Positions 1 through 11,200 of a stretch of DNA of 64,000 nt are shown here, piece after piece. The position numbers and the translations under genes were made by a program. The notes below the pieces were generated by a model, which saw only the letters and a list, made by a program, of their open reading frames with translations, ran no database searches and was not told where the DNA came from. The stretch's first letter is position 1. Each line of letters begins with the position of its first letter. Source of the stretch: Vitis vinifera (lineage: Eukaryota > Streptophyta > Magnoliopsida > Vitales > Vitaceae); assembly GCF_030704535.1 (NCBI RefSeq), contig NC_081812.1, forward strand, positions 21,241,501 through 21,305,500, read 5' to 3'.

Positions 1-429
1 CAATACAACAAATTAGATTTCTTCAAGAAAACAAAAGCCTTTTGCAATATCAATTTGATTCTCTCTTTCTAAATCAATTATTTGGCTGCAAAAAATTTCA
101 CTCCCAGCCAGTTTTATCTTCTTGAATTCAAATTAGGAAGATTAATTCTATGATGTTTGTACAAATAAAAATTTCAAGAACCATAGACAAAGTTAATACA
201 AACATAGTACCTATTCAAAAGTGAAAGAAAATTTAAGAATACAAAAGAAATTTAATCTTTACTCCCAATTTAACAGAACTTAGATAATGATACATTTAAG
301 ATATAGGCATAAAAAAATCTACACTTAAGAGTAGAAAATATAAATATAGTTATTCAACTTCAAATCTTTATTATATAAAAATTATTATATTAACAATTAT
401 ATTTTTAAACTCGTTTTTAATATGGATAT
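1..429. other. AT-rich intergenic DNA
   Basis: No open frame or recognisable element is visible. The stretch is A/T-rich and ends where similarity to the SRF gene at 20.3-25.9 kb begins. Confidence 0.6.
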
Positions 430-1114
430 TGAATCAACCATCTATACCAAAGAATCACAATCATGAAGGTGGAGAGAAGCCCACTTCACCAAAGATTGCT
501 CTTTCCTTGATCTTGAACTGTAACATAAATCTTATCAAAATATGTTCATTAAAGACAGAAATAAGAAAATAAGCATGCACATAGGACGGTAATCAAGGAG
601 ACAAACTATGCTCATTGGCACATATATTGGTGGAACCCAGTATGATTGCCCAATATATCATGTAAGCCCCATTCCTACTGTACAGCTGCCTAAAATCTTG
701 GAGCAGTAACTAATTTGGAGTCAAGAATGATTCATTATTTTCCATCCAAAAACCATAGAAAGAACAAAGGAATATTTGTGGGCAAAGCAGACTGAGGAAA
801 AGAAAGAAGGAAAGAAAATTGAATTCTGAACCATGTAATCAATGTTACTCTTGTTTTTGGGTAAATCAAAAACTAAGCTCAACCCATGCCTTAGGTTCAA
901 CTAGGTGGAGGTTTTGCTTTTTAAGATCCCAACAGTTTTCTTGGAGACCAAACGATTGGAACAAAGCATGACGATAGCTAGTCATCACCATTTAGTGCAA
1001 ATTATATCAATTTTCTAGAGAAAATTTTGAAAAAACAATGACAAGTAAAAAATCAGGAATAATAGTACGCCTACCATTTTCCTGATTCTTAAAAGCTGAC
1101 ACTGGGTAAATTAT

Positions 1115-1393
1115 TGTTGAGATATTATGAATGCTTTCCTTTTATCATTCTTTCCTTATATCATTTAGTGTAGAGATATTAGGAATGTTTAGATATTAGG
1201 AAAGTTGAGATATTAAAAATATTGAGATATTATGAAAGTTGAGATATTAGGATATTAGTTGTTATTTCCTTATATCATTCTTTCCTTGTATCATTCTTTC
1301 CCATTCTTAGAATGACGATTACCCTCTATATATACTCTATATATGAATGAATGAAAGTATGAATGAAAAAGCTACCATTTACTAATTTGAAGA
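1115..1393 (+). repeat. 5' LTR of the copia element
   Basis: A 279-bp LTR starting TGTTGAGATATT. Its first half is a run of variants of a roughly 16-bp unit built on GAGATATTAGGAA. It ends directly before the primer-binding site at 1394. Confidence 0.9.
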
Positions 1394-4068
1394 TGGTATC
1401 AGAGCCATGGAACTGAAATCCTGGATATTTTGTCACTATGGTAGTTCGACAGCGATCAACCATCCTAAGACAAGCCCTAATATTGATAAGTCAACCTTCA
1501 AATGCACTCACTGCAATAAGACTGGTCCCACCAGTCTGGATATCCCACAATTTCAAAGCAGCGACTCTTGGTATGACCAGAAAAACAATGAGGAACCGAG
1601 AGTTTGAACCATGGACCTTTAGATCATGTTTAGGCTATCAACACTTTGTTATTAATGATAATAATCGTGATCAACGGAAGAAGGATTCCAAGAAAACATC
1701 GACTGCAACTGTTGCCGAAATAAAAACAGAGGCTAATGTTGCTGAGAAAGCCTCTGCATTGGTAGCCGCTACTGATTATGGTGGTAAGTTTTTAAATACT
1801 TTTACACCTGTTATTAATAGTGCATGGATAATTGATTCTGGTGCTACAGATCATATGACTTTTGATTTTAGACAAGTTTCACCCCTTAGACCTTCATCAC
1901 AAAAAATTGTTTCCACAGCCAATGGTAACACAACCCCAATCATTGGGGAAGGATCCTTAACTCTTATTGATACTTTGAATTTGGATTCTGTTTTAGTTGT
2001 TCCATTTTTAAATTACAATCTTTTGTCAGTTTCTCAAATCACTACAGCCTTATCTTGTATTGTCATTTTTTGGCCTAAATTTTGTATGATTAAGGACATC
2101 CAAACAAGACAGACAATTGGTTGTGGTATTAAGCGGGGAAAACTCTATTACTTGGACTTGTAGTCAAATGATTCAAATAAGTTGCAACAAGCCTTGATGG
2201 CAGATGGATCTGAGGGAGATGAATCTGGACAATCTGAACTAGTGAACCAGGAAGTGGGTGAGTTGGATATGAGTGGTCAACAATTTGGGTCCAAAGATGT
2301 CTTCATTGAAATACCAAACCAATCGTCGTCTGTTGAGGGTGTTCTTAATTTGGAACCTGATCCATTCATGAAATGGTTACCACACTGTCATAATAGAGGT
2401 ATTCCTAAACCCACATATGAACCTGGATTGTCTACCAAAGTCAAATATCTCATGAGTAACTATGTGTCTAACCATCGTTTGTCTGAATCAAATAAGTCAT
2501 TTGTAAATCAATTAGCTATTCCTAACAGTGTGCAGGAAGCCTTAGCTGATCCAAGATGGAAAGCAGTCATGAATGAAGAGATAAAATCATTGCAAAAGAA
2601 TGAAACATGGGAACTCGTAAAATGTCCACCAAGAAAGAAGTCAGTTGGGTGTCGTTGGATCTATACTGTGAAGTACAAGGCAGATGGCAGTATTGAACAA
2701 TTTAAAGCAAGACTGGTAGCAAAAGGGTACACTCAAACTTATGGAATTGACTACACAGAGACATTTGCATCTATAGCTAAGATTAACACAGTTCGAGTAT
2801 TACTATCTTTAGCTGCAAACCTAGATTGGTCATTACGACAATTTGATGTGAAAAATGTCTTTCTGCATGGCGAGTTATCTGAAGAAGTATATATGGATCT
2901 TCCACCAGGATGCATGGTGTCAGAAAAACAATGTCAGAAGGTGTGCAAATTGAAGAAGTCATTGTATGGGTTGAAGCAATCCCCGAGAGCATGGTTTGGA
3001 AGGTTCACAAAGTCAATGAGAGCTTTTGGCTATCGTCAAAGTAATTCAGATCACACTTTGTTCCTGAAAAAGCAACATGGTAAGATTACGGCATTTATCG
3101 TATATGTGGATGACATGGTAGTTATAGGAAATGATCCTGAAGAAAGAAAAGCTCTGCAAAATTATCTATCTAAAGAATTCGAAATGAAAAATCTAGGTCC
3201 TCTGAAATACTTTTTTGGGATTGAAGTTTCTCGATCAAGTGAAGGAATTTTTCTGTCTCAAAGAAAGTATGCCTTAGATCTTTTACAGGAGACTGGAATG
3301 TCGGGATGTCAACCAGTTAATACACCATTAGAAAAAGGTTTGAAATTGTGTGTTGAGCCTAATCAAGTATCAACCGATAAGGGAAGATACCAGAGACTTG
3401 TGGAGAGATTAATGTACTTAGCTCATACAAGACCAGATCTTGCTTATGCATTCAGTGTAGTAAGTCAATACATGCATAATCCTGGAGAGCAACATATGAA
3501 TGCAGTCATGCGTATTTTGAGGTATTTGAAGAATGCTCCTGGGAAGGGAATTTTGTTCGATAAAAATGTTAATCATTAGAGTATAGAAGTATATACTGAT
3601 GCTGATTGGGCCGGTGCAGTGGATGATAGACGATCTACATCTGGTTACTTTACCTTTGTAAGTAGTAATCTTGTGACATGGAAAAGTAAAAAGCAGAATG
3701 TCGTCGCTCGTTCAAGTGCAGAAGCGGAATTTAGAGGTATGACTCTAAGACTTTGTGAGGCATTATGGCTAAGACTCCTCTTACAAGATTTAGGTTACCT
3801 ATCTAGGCAACCAATCCAATTATTTTGTGACAATAAAGCTGCATGTAACATTGCTCATAATCCAGTACAACATGATCGTACAAAGCATGTCGAGGTAGAT
3901 AGATTCTTCATTAAGGAAAAGTTGGATGATAAGATTGTGGAATTGCTTAAGATTCGATCAGAAGATCAATTGGCCGATATCCTTACCAAAACTGTCTCAA
4001 GTCAAGTGTTCTCAAAAATTTTGGACAAGTTGGGAATGTGTGACATCTATGCACCAACTTGAGGGGAG

Positions 4069-4346
4069 TGTTGAGATATTATGAATGCTTTCCTTATATC
4101 ATTCTTTCCTTATATCATTTAGTGTTGAGATATTAGGAATGTTAAGATATTAGGAAAGTTTAGATATTATGAATATTGAGATATTAGGAAAATTGAGATA
4201 TTAGGATATTAGTTGTTATTTCTTTATATCATTCTTTCCTTGTATCATTTTTTTCCATTCTTAGAATGACGATTACCCTCTATGTATACTCTGTACATGA
4301 ATGAATGAAAGTACGAATGAAAAACTACCATTTATCAATTTGAAGA
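4069..4346 (+). repeat. 3' LTR of the copia element
   Basis: A 278-bp LTR that follows the purine tract at 4061-4068 and aligns end to end with the 5' LTR. The second copy of the ATTAT target duplication follows it at 4347-4351. Confidence 0.9.
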
Positions 4347-4607
4347 ATTATTTCTTTTAACAGTCAAGAATAATCTCCCAGACAACAAAAAGAAAAACAA
4401 AATCAAAAGATGACAAGAAAATCAAGAACAAAAAAGTGGAGCTACAACCTCGTGGACCTGTAATATCCGAAGTTTGCAAAATGATGAATAACAAGAACAC
4501 AATTACAATGAGAAATAACCCATGAAAGGATGCCGTTTCGTCATTTCAAGAAGCAGGGTAGTCAGCAATCCCAAGCATATTTTTTTCTTGGAGACATGCA
4601 AAGACAA

Positions 4608-5010
4608 CAATCAAATCTAAATAAAACAGAGATATCGCGGAGAAAACATACAACAGAAGCTGTTTGTTTGCCGAGAAAACCCATGAAAAAAAAAGAAGAA
4701 AATCTTGAAAAAAAAGAAACCAAGAACAATGCGTATGAAAAAACAATCAAATCTAAACAAGACAGAGATATCACGAAGAAAACATACAACAACAGTTGTT
4801 TGGCCTCCCAGAAAACGCATGAAAAGTAAAAAGAAAAAAAAGAAAAGGAAAATCTTGAGAAGAAGAGAAAGAGCAACGTATATGAAAAAACAATCAAACC
4901 TAAACAAGATAGAGATGTCACAGAGACAACATACAGTAGCTTTTTGGTTGCCCAGATTCCAGAAGACTCATGAAAAGATAAGCAAGGAAAATCTTGAAAA
5001 AAGTCCTTTG
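4608..5010. repeat. Three-copy minisatellite in the SRF pseudogene leader
   Basis: Three tandem units of about 120-147 bp start at 4608, 4744 and 4891. Each opens with CAATCAAATCTAAA or a close variant, passes through GAGATATCACGGAGAAAACA-like sequence, and ends in an A/G-rich tail. The intact SRF leader holds one such unit, at about 25476-25612. The long hydrophobic minus-strand frames here come from the purine-rich composition and are not genes. Confidence 0.8.
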
Positions 5011-5260
5011 TTTGGAATAAAAAAAACCCCAATATTAAAAGGTATTCAAGAACCCATAATCAGTTTTTCAGCAATAATTCATTCGTTGAAAACATAGTCT
5101 ATTTACAAGAAAAGTGGGTGAAGTGAAGCTTAAGACAACTAGGGTTTTGAACTTACATCCGATGAAGCTTTCAGAGAGAAAAACTTTCAGAGAGAGACGT
5201 CGAGAAGGAAAGCTCAGAGTTGAGAGCTGTGTGCTGTGTTCTTGAACGGCCTTTATAGAT

Positions 5261-5490
5261 TGATATTGCCAGCTAGTGTATTCTTGAACAGGGTTTACGC
5301 ATTGATATTGCCAGCTCAGCCTACTCTCACTTTTCATGCCGTTAAGAAACACGTGCACGGGAAAACTGCGTTGTTGATCTAGTTTTATAGATTGATATTG
5401 CCAGCTCAGCATACTTCCACTTTTACAGCTGGTGCGATTTTGAGCAACGTTGATATTGCCAGCCAAGCATACTCTCACTTTTCATGCCGT
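5261..5490. repeat. Fourfold repeated promoter module in the SRF pseudogene
   Basis: The block TTGATATTGCCAGC, usually preceded by TTTATAGA and followed by CAGCATACTCTCACTTTT-like sequence, occurs near 5261, 5303, 5393 and 5451. The intact SRF gene has a single copy near 25873. Spacing is 42, 90 and 58 bp, so whole modules rather than a short motif were copied. Confidence 0.8.
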
Positions 5491-5510
5491 TAAGCCCACG
5501 CGTGAAATTT

Positions 5511-6891
5511 TATTTGAATAAAAAAGTTATGTTTAAGGTAGAAAAGGTATTTTTTTCGGATAGTTAGGCTAAAGGAACAATCAATAAATGATTTTTGTAT
5601 TTTAGTGTTTTATTTATTTAGAATAATTTAAAAAGGATTTTAGGAAACGTTTTTAATCTTTTAAAAAACACTTTTAAAAATATAAAAAATCATTTATAAT
5701 GTTAAAAACTCACTTGAATTGTTTTACAAAAAAAAACATTTGATTTATGATATTTAAAAAAAAAAAAACTTTAAAAAAGAACATTCCAAAAACCATTTAT
5801 CCAATAACTTGAATGTGGAGTTAAACACATGCTACTTCCACTTTTGGATGTTAACATTTTTCTAAAAAAGTTAAAAAGTTGAATATTAAAAAAAAAAATT
5901 TAATATCTTCACTTATAGAATTTCAAACATGTAATAACAATAAAATATTTTTACTCTACAAAAATTTAACGTAATTAAATAAAAATATAAAAGTTCTCAA
6001 TAAAAATTTTTTGAATCATCTTCATGCAGATGATGATTTGCCCAAATAAAACATATATGGTGCATCAACACTTCAAAATCCTTTTCAGTATTGTTTAACT
6101 TTTTCACTCTTAAACTATTAAGTAATATATAAAAATATTATATCTCTTTTTATGATTTAAATATTTTTTTAAATAAAACTTATATATAATTTCTCATTTT
6201 CATACATATATAATTATCTTTAAAATAGTTCCTAAAAATAAATCATTTAGAGAAATTATCATAAACCTATTTTTGAAAAAATTGATAGACAAACACATTT
6301 TTTAGTAATTTTTTTTCTCAAAAATAAAAAATTGTTAATACGACCTTAAATTCTTCTTTATTCTCCTTAAACCCGGGATTTATGCAAAGGTCCCCAAGAA
6401 TGTTTTTTTATGGTGTTTTTATTGAAAATGTTTTCTATAAAAGTGTTTTAAAAAGAATTATTTATCAAATATTTATTGATTTTTTAATATTATAAATAAT
6501 TTTTTTATAAATGATTTTTTAATAATATAAATAATTTTTCTGATTTTAAAAAATATTTTTAAAATTTTTATTAAACATGTCCTAAAATTACTATAAAAAA
6601 ACACTCCAAATCTTGACCTCTATGTATCATCATACCTTTTTCACTTTTATTTTTTATTTTGAAAAAATGGATGGAGAAAATTTAAGGGAGTGTACAGGGA
6701 AGAGCTCTTTTCATAAACCCACGCTTCAGCAGGGCATAAGCGATGTAAAAGCAGGTTTTATGGTCAAAAAGAATTGATGGAAGGTCCATAAACTTGGTTT
6801 TATTCAACAGACTCCTGTATGCAGGACTTGCAAGCTGAATTGGTCAATACAGATTGCAAAAATCGAGAGAGATCAGGAGAGAGTAGGAGCC
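5511..6891. other. AT-rich intergenic DNA with dispersed repeat fragments
   Basis: No gene is visible. Two stretches, about 5590-5770 and 6395-6590, are variants of the AGTGTTTTT / ATCACTTATAAT repeat family that is much denser at 38.4-39.4 kb. The last 150 bp before 6892 is less AT-rich and may hold the leader of the small gene that follows. Confidence 0.5.
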
Positions 6892-7080
6892 ATGAGCAAG
6901 GAGTTTTTATCATCCATCTGTTGCTGCTTTCATCGGCCTTCACCGCTATCAGCTGATGCCATGCCTGCAGTTGCTCAGCCTTTAATACCTAAAAACTTGG
7001 AAAACAATGATCAATCCAAATCTGCAGTTCCAATCCTGGTTCCACACTTTCCTGTCAATCCAAATCTGTCTCGATTGTAA
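6892..7080 (+). CDS. Small putative protein with a Cys cluster
   Basis: A 62-residue open frame that I do not recognise. It starts MSKEFLSSICCCFHRPSP, so three adjacent cysteines follow a short hydrophobic start, a pattern sometimes seen at lipid-modified N-termini. It ends HFPVNPNLSRL. The initiator ATG has a favourable context (GCC before it). Directly after the stop there is a good donor, GTAAGT at 7083, and a pyrimidine/CTGCAG acceptor lies near 7160, which would put an intron in the 3' untranslated region. Spliced-transcript structure, rather than homology, is the main reason to list it. It could be non-coding RNA or a chance frame. Confidence 0.4.
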   Translation: MSKEFLSSICCCFHRPSPLSADAMPAVAQPLIPKNLENNDQSKSAVPILVPHFPVNPNLSRL

Positions 7081-8202
7081 GGTAAGTAAATAAATCTTTT
7101 GTTTCAAACTCAAGTGAATGATATAGGGATGGGGTGACTTGAGCACAGATTGTCTGCAGCTTGAGGGCGTCTTAGATACCATAAAGTTTGAGATGGGGGA
7201 GACCCAAGAGTTTTCATTTTCAAACCAACTGGTCAGAGTTTTTATAGAAGATGCTGATCTGAAGAGCAGTTTGCATCCCTTTCACTACGCTTCTTCCCCA
7301 CTTCTATCAGTTTGCATCTCGCAGTGTAATCTCTAATCAGTTCAGGGTTTTGTATAAGATTTGATCATGGAATTACCCTCTGCAGACTATATGGCTATAT
7401 TTAGATAAATCTATAGATGGGCTTTGGCTTATCATCAAAGCTAAGTTGATTTTCTATGTGATCCTGTTTGAAGAAGTTCCATATCTGTTTAGATAATTTT
7501 ATTAAAATAACTCATAATTTCAAACCACGTGATGCGTAAGTCGAAAAAATCTTAGTTCTATTTTGACTAAATAAATAATAATATTATTATCTTTGGAAAA
7601 TCGGAAAATTATGATTTTAGTTTTTCAACTTCTGATCTCTCACCAATTAGACAAAAACCCATCCAAGACCGGCCACAAAAGATTTCACTTCACACAAATA
7701 ATATTCATTCACGTGTCTTAGATTGGCCCAAAAGGGAAGTGTTAATAGCTTTAGCTCATAATTTTCCTCGAAGACACTCAAAATGATAACAGCAACCCAA
7801 GTTTCCTGGCAGTTGCAACAGCACAATCCGATGCCATAACCAAAACATAAACAGCAACCAGGGATTCCAACAGCATTTTTATCAAGAAGGTGCATAAAAA
7901 TGCTAGGAGTTTAAATCCTCATGTTGGCATCAATAATCACGAAAGACAGATGATCTTAAACTGATAAATAATGGCTCCTGACACTGTTTTAACAAAAGAA
8001 AAAGCATATTTATTCAAACCATCTGGCAGGCTCTGAAAACGGGGAAAAGGTAAACTTCAAGGAAAGAGAACTGAGAGTATGATTACATCTCCGGAAACAA
8101 ACATACAGCCAGTTCAGAGAACTGTAATCAGTTCTAAACAGTTCTCTCCCATTAACATGCCATGATTTTCCTCTTCAAAAGCAAAGCAGCAACAGAAGCT
8201 TA
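7081..8202. other. Intergenic DNA and OEP16-3 3' region
   Basis: The first part may be the 3' untranslated region of the small plus-strand gene. The last 200-250 bp before 8203 is probably the 3' untranslated region of OEP16-3 on the minus strand. No other coding signal is visible. Confidence 0.5.
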
Positions 8203-11200
8203 TCATTCAATAGTGGATTTCTTCTTGGTTGTGTAAGCGAAGTACTCTTTGCCATTGTCCACTCTAGCGGTCCGACCCCCAGAATCAATAAAAGCAGAAG
8301 TGGCTGCCAGAGTTGCTCCTGCTTTCATAGCTGTGTTAATGCTCCTTCCTGCAAAAAGGTCGAAGCAGCAAAGTCAAACCCAGATACTCCTACAATATTG
8401 GTTGTTAAAGAGAATAAGTGGATTTTGGACTAAGAGGGAGTTTGGTAAATCAAACTTTCAATGTAGGCTCTCTTCCCCAAGAAGGTGAGTTGATATATCA
8501 AATGTAGAACTCAGAGGGTGTTTGGTAAGTTGCCATTATCACCCATCAGTCCAAGTGGCTAAGGCATTCCAGCTATGTTAATAAATGCACAATCCATCCT
8601 AATGGCTTGTAACATGACACTGACTCTAATTTTTTGAACATTGATACTGCCTAGAAGAAGCTGCGACACTCAAAATAATTATTTGTAAATTAGATATCAT
8701 TTATGCAAGCTTTTGTCAACAAAAAACTTACCTATAGACAAAATGCACTTGGAAGAGGATTTTTGAGTTATGGGTCCTTGAGTTTCAACAATAATAATAA
8801 TAAGTTCACTTGACAAATCAATAGCAGCTCATGGAGTTCTACTCATTATACTAGCAATAAAAGAGAGAGTTCATCCAAGAAACTGCCACTCCATTTGCTG
8901 CAATAGTTTGTTAATAAGTTACAATAGAAATCATTCAAAGAGCTTCTACTAGTTTGGCCATGGCCTCACATTATCTACCTATTGTTGGCAATGGAGGCTC
9001 TCAGTTGTTTTCCAACAAGGCCAAAGAAGGTGGTTTCATTTTGAGTCGTCAGGTGGGAGGGAGAGGAGGTGAAAGGGTGGTGTTTCACCTCCTTTTTGCA
9101 GATGATAGCCTCCTTTTCTATGATGCATGTCTAGAACAGTTGACGTATTTGACTAGGACCAGAGCAGTTGATGTCTTTCAGCTGGACCTTTATATGATTT
9201 GAGGCAACTCTAGGGTTGAAAATTAATTTGGCGAAGGGTGAATCAATTCTTGTTCTTCTTCATATTTACCATTCAATGCAATGAATAACAGTATTTTTGT
9301 TTTATAACAAATGAACTAATTTAAAAAAACACAAACAAGAATGAATTAATTCTTGTGGAAAGGGTGCCTAATGTAGAGGGGTTGGTTATATGTTGGTAAC
9401 TTCTTTTAAGTCAATGGCTGTTTGGGATGTGGTTGAGCGATTCCATAAAAGACTTGCCTTTTGGAAATGTTAATACCTATCAAACAGAGGAAGACTTGCA
9501 TTGATAAAGAGTATGTTATCCAGCTTGGCAATTTATTATCATATTATGTCTCTTTTTATTATTCAAAGAAATGTATGTTTCAGTCTTGAGAATAGTCAAA
9601 AGTTTTCCTTTGGAGGATGGAAAAGCCCCATTTAATGAAATATTCTACCGTTTGCTTAGATGAGAAGAAAGAGGGGGTGGTCGTGGGGTGGTTAGTCAGC
9701 ATTACAGCCTTATCTGGTTTGAATGAGGCTTTGCTTGGCAAATGCTATTAGAAGTTTGCTTTAGAAAGAGAGCCTTTATAGAGGCGGGTCATTGTTGGGA
9801 AGTTAGAGGCTTGGGGAAGAGATGAGTGAATGGTGTTGTTATGAAGAAAGCAAAGGGTAAGGTTGTGGAAGGCCGTAAAGAGAGGTCAGGAAGGGAAGAC
9901 TTCAAGAAACGTACTAGTTTAATTGTGGAGGATGGAAAGAAAGTAAAGTTCTAGTAGGATTAGGATATTTAGTGTGGGGATTTGTCATTGAGTATATCTA
10001 TTTCCCCTCTTTATTCTCCATTGCTGCTTCCAAGATGCTTGGATTCTGGATGTGTGGGAGGAAGGGAGCCCAAACCCTAAGATAGTTCCACAATTAGGAG
10101 AAAGTGTAAAAGCTTTTCTCAAGAGGAATCAAGAGAGACCAATTATCAGGAATGGTGAGAACAGGCTGGTTTATAAAAATTCTAAAGTTGAGAAATTTTC
10201 AGTCAAAGCTTTCTATTCTTTTCCAATCAGAGGAAGGAGGCCTTCCCAAGGTAGTTCATAGCTCAAGGTTTCTACAAAAGTGGGGTTCTTTGCTTGAAAA
10301 GCAATATGGGAGAGGATTTTGACTTTTAGATTAGTTAAAAAGAAGATAGACCATGGTGAATTGATGCTATCAAGGTAAGGTGCAAAAGAATTAACTGATT
10401 GTGTTCCCTTAGATTACGACAAAACAAGAATTTTGTGGCATCTATTATTCTGTTTGTTTGCAGTAATGTGGGAGCTGTCCTCTTCAATCAAGAAACATTT
10501 ATTTGGGTTAGCAAGGGGGTTTTGTGGGGTAATGACATCACCAGATGTGGAGGACTACTCCATTGCATTTATTTAGACTCTATGGCAAACAAGGAACTAT
10601 AGAGTGTAGATCATTTGAAAATATGTAGTATTCAGACCATGCAATTAAAAATTCATTCCTTTATACCTTTCTTTGGCCAAGAAAATTCATGGATGACACG
10701 TTCTTGGCTTCTTGTCCTATTAGAATTTATTGATTGGTTGTGCTCTAGTTAAAGGGAGGAAGGTTCATTTTTCTTTTCCTTCTTTCTCTTGGTTGATTGA
10801 CAACTGTTGTATACTGCCTGCATGTCTTGGTTGTGCCTTTTTGTTAGGGATTTTAATATGATTTCTATTTGCCTATAAAAAAAATTGTTAACCACCTATA
10901 GATGTAAGAATGCACAAAGCATATCAATAAATTGACTTATAAATATAAGAGCAACCTAGTCATTATACACCCCATTACTACACTCCATATTTCAAATAAG
11001 CATGGCAACAATTTCATGCATATTGAACCCTTGACAGAAGTAACAAAAGATTAATATACTATGGTGACACATAAACCATCATTGGAAACATAAGTAAAAT
11101 CAACCAACGGTGCTAAAGGGACTCAAAAACAAAAGTAAACACTGTTTACATTTTTAATTTCAATACATTGTAGATTTACACCTCAAACCTTATGTTCAAT

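Larger units (their letters stand above)
1115..4346 (+). mobile_element. Ty1/copia LTR retrotransposon, degraded
   Basis: A copia-superfamily fossil of 3.2 kb, short for the family. It has two similar LTRs (1115-1393 and 4069-4346) and is flanked by a 5-bp target duplication, ATTAT, at 1110-1114 and 4347-4351. A primer-binding site, TGGTATCAGAGCC, follows the left LTR, as in many plant copia elements primed by initiator-Met tRNA. A purine tract, GAGGGGAG, precedes the right LTR. Recognisable parts in copia order are a gag/protease region with the DSGATDHMT signature, a reverse transcriptase with YVDDM, and an RNase H/tail region. It is broken, with several breaks. By eye the LTRs differ at about 6% of sites, which suggests an insertion roughly 2-3 million years ago at commonly used plant rates. 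Confidence 0.93.
430..5510 (-). pseudogene. Partial, internally deleted duplicate of the SRF receptor-kinase gene
   Basis: This segment is a collapsed copy of the intact SRF gene at 20257-25930, in the same order and orientation. Bases 430-577 match exon 15 and the adjoining intron (about 20664-20822). Bases 578-615 match the stretch just upstream of exon 11 (about 22374-22410). Bases 616-1114 plus 4352-4448 match intron 1. Bases 4449-4545 match exon 1, and the rest to about 5510 matches the 5' leader and promoter up to about 25925. Exons 2-14 are essentially gone. In the copied exon 1 the signal-peptide frame is lost: the minus strand reads MTKRHPFMGYFSL and then stops, where the intact gene encodes a full hydrophobic leader. 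A copia element lies inside the former intron 1. The copy cannot encode a receptor; whether its promoter still fires is unknown. Confidence 0.85.

Noticed and set aside
4562-5097. Long hydrophobic or Lys-rich frames on both strands
   Set aside because: They come from the purine-rich minisatellite in the pseudogene leader, repeat with its unit and match no protein pattern.
8954-10602. Separate small genes at 8954-9202, 10052-10261 and 10399-10602
   Set aside because: All are pieces of one decayed LINE ORF2 in different frames.
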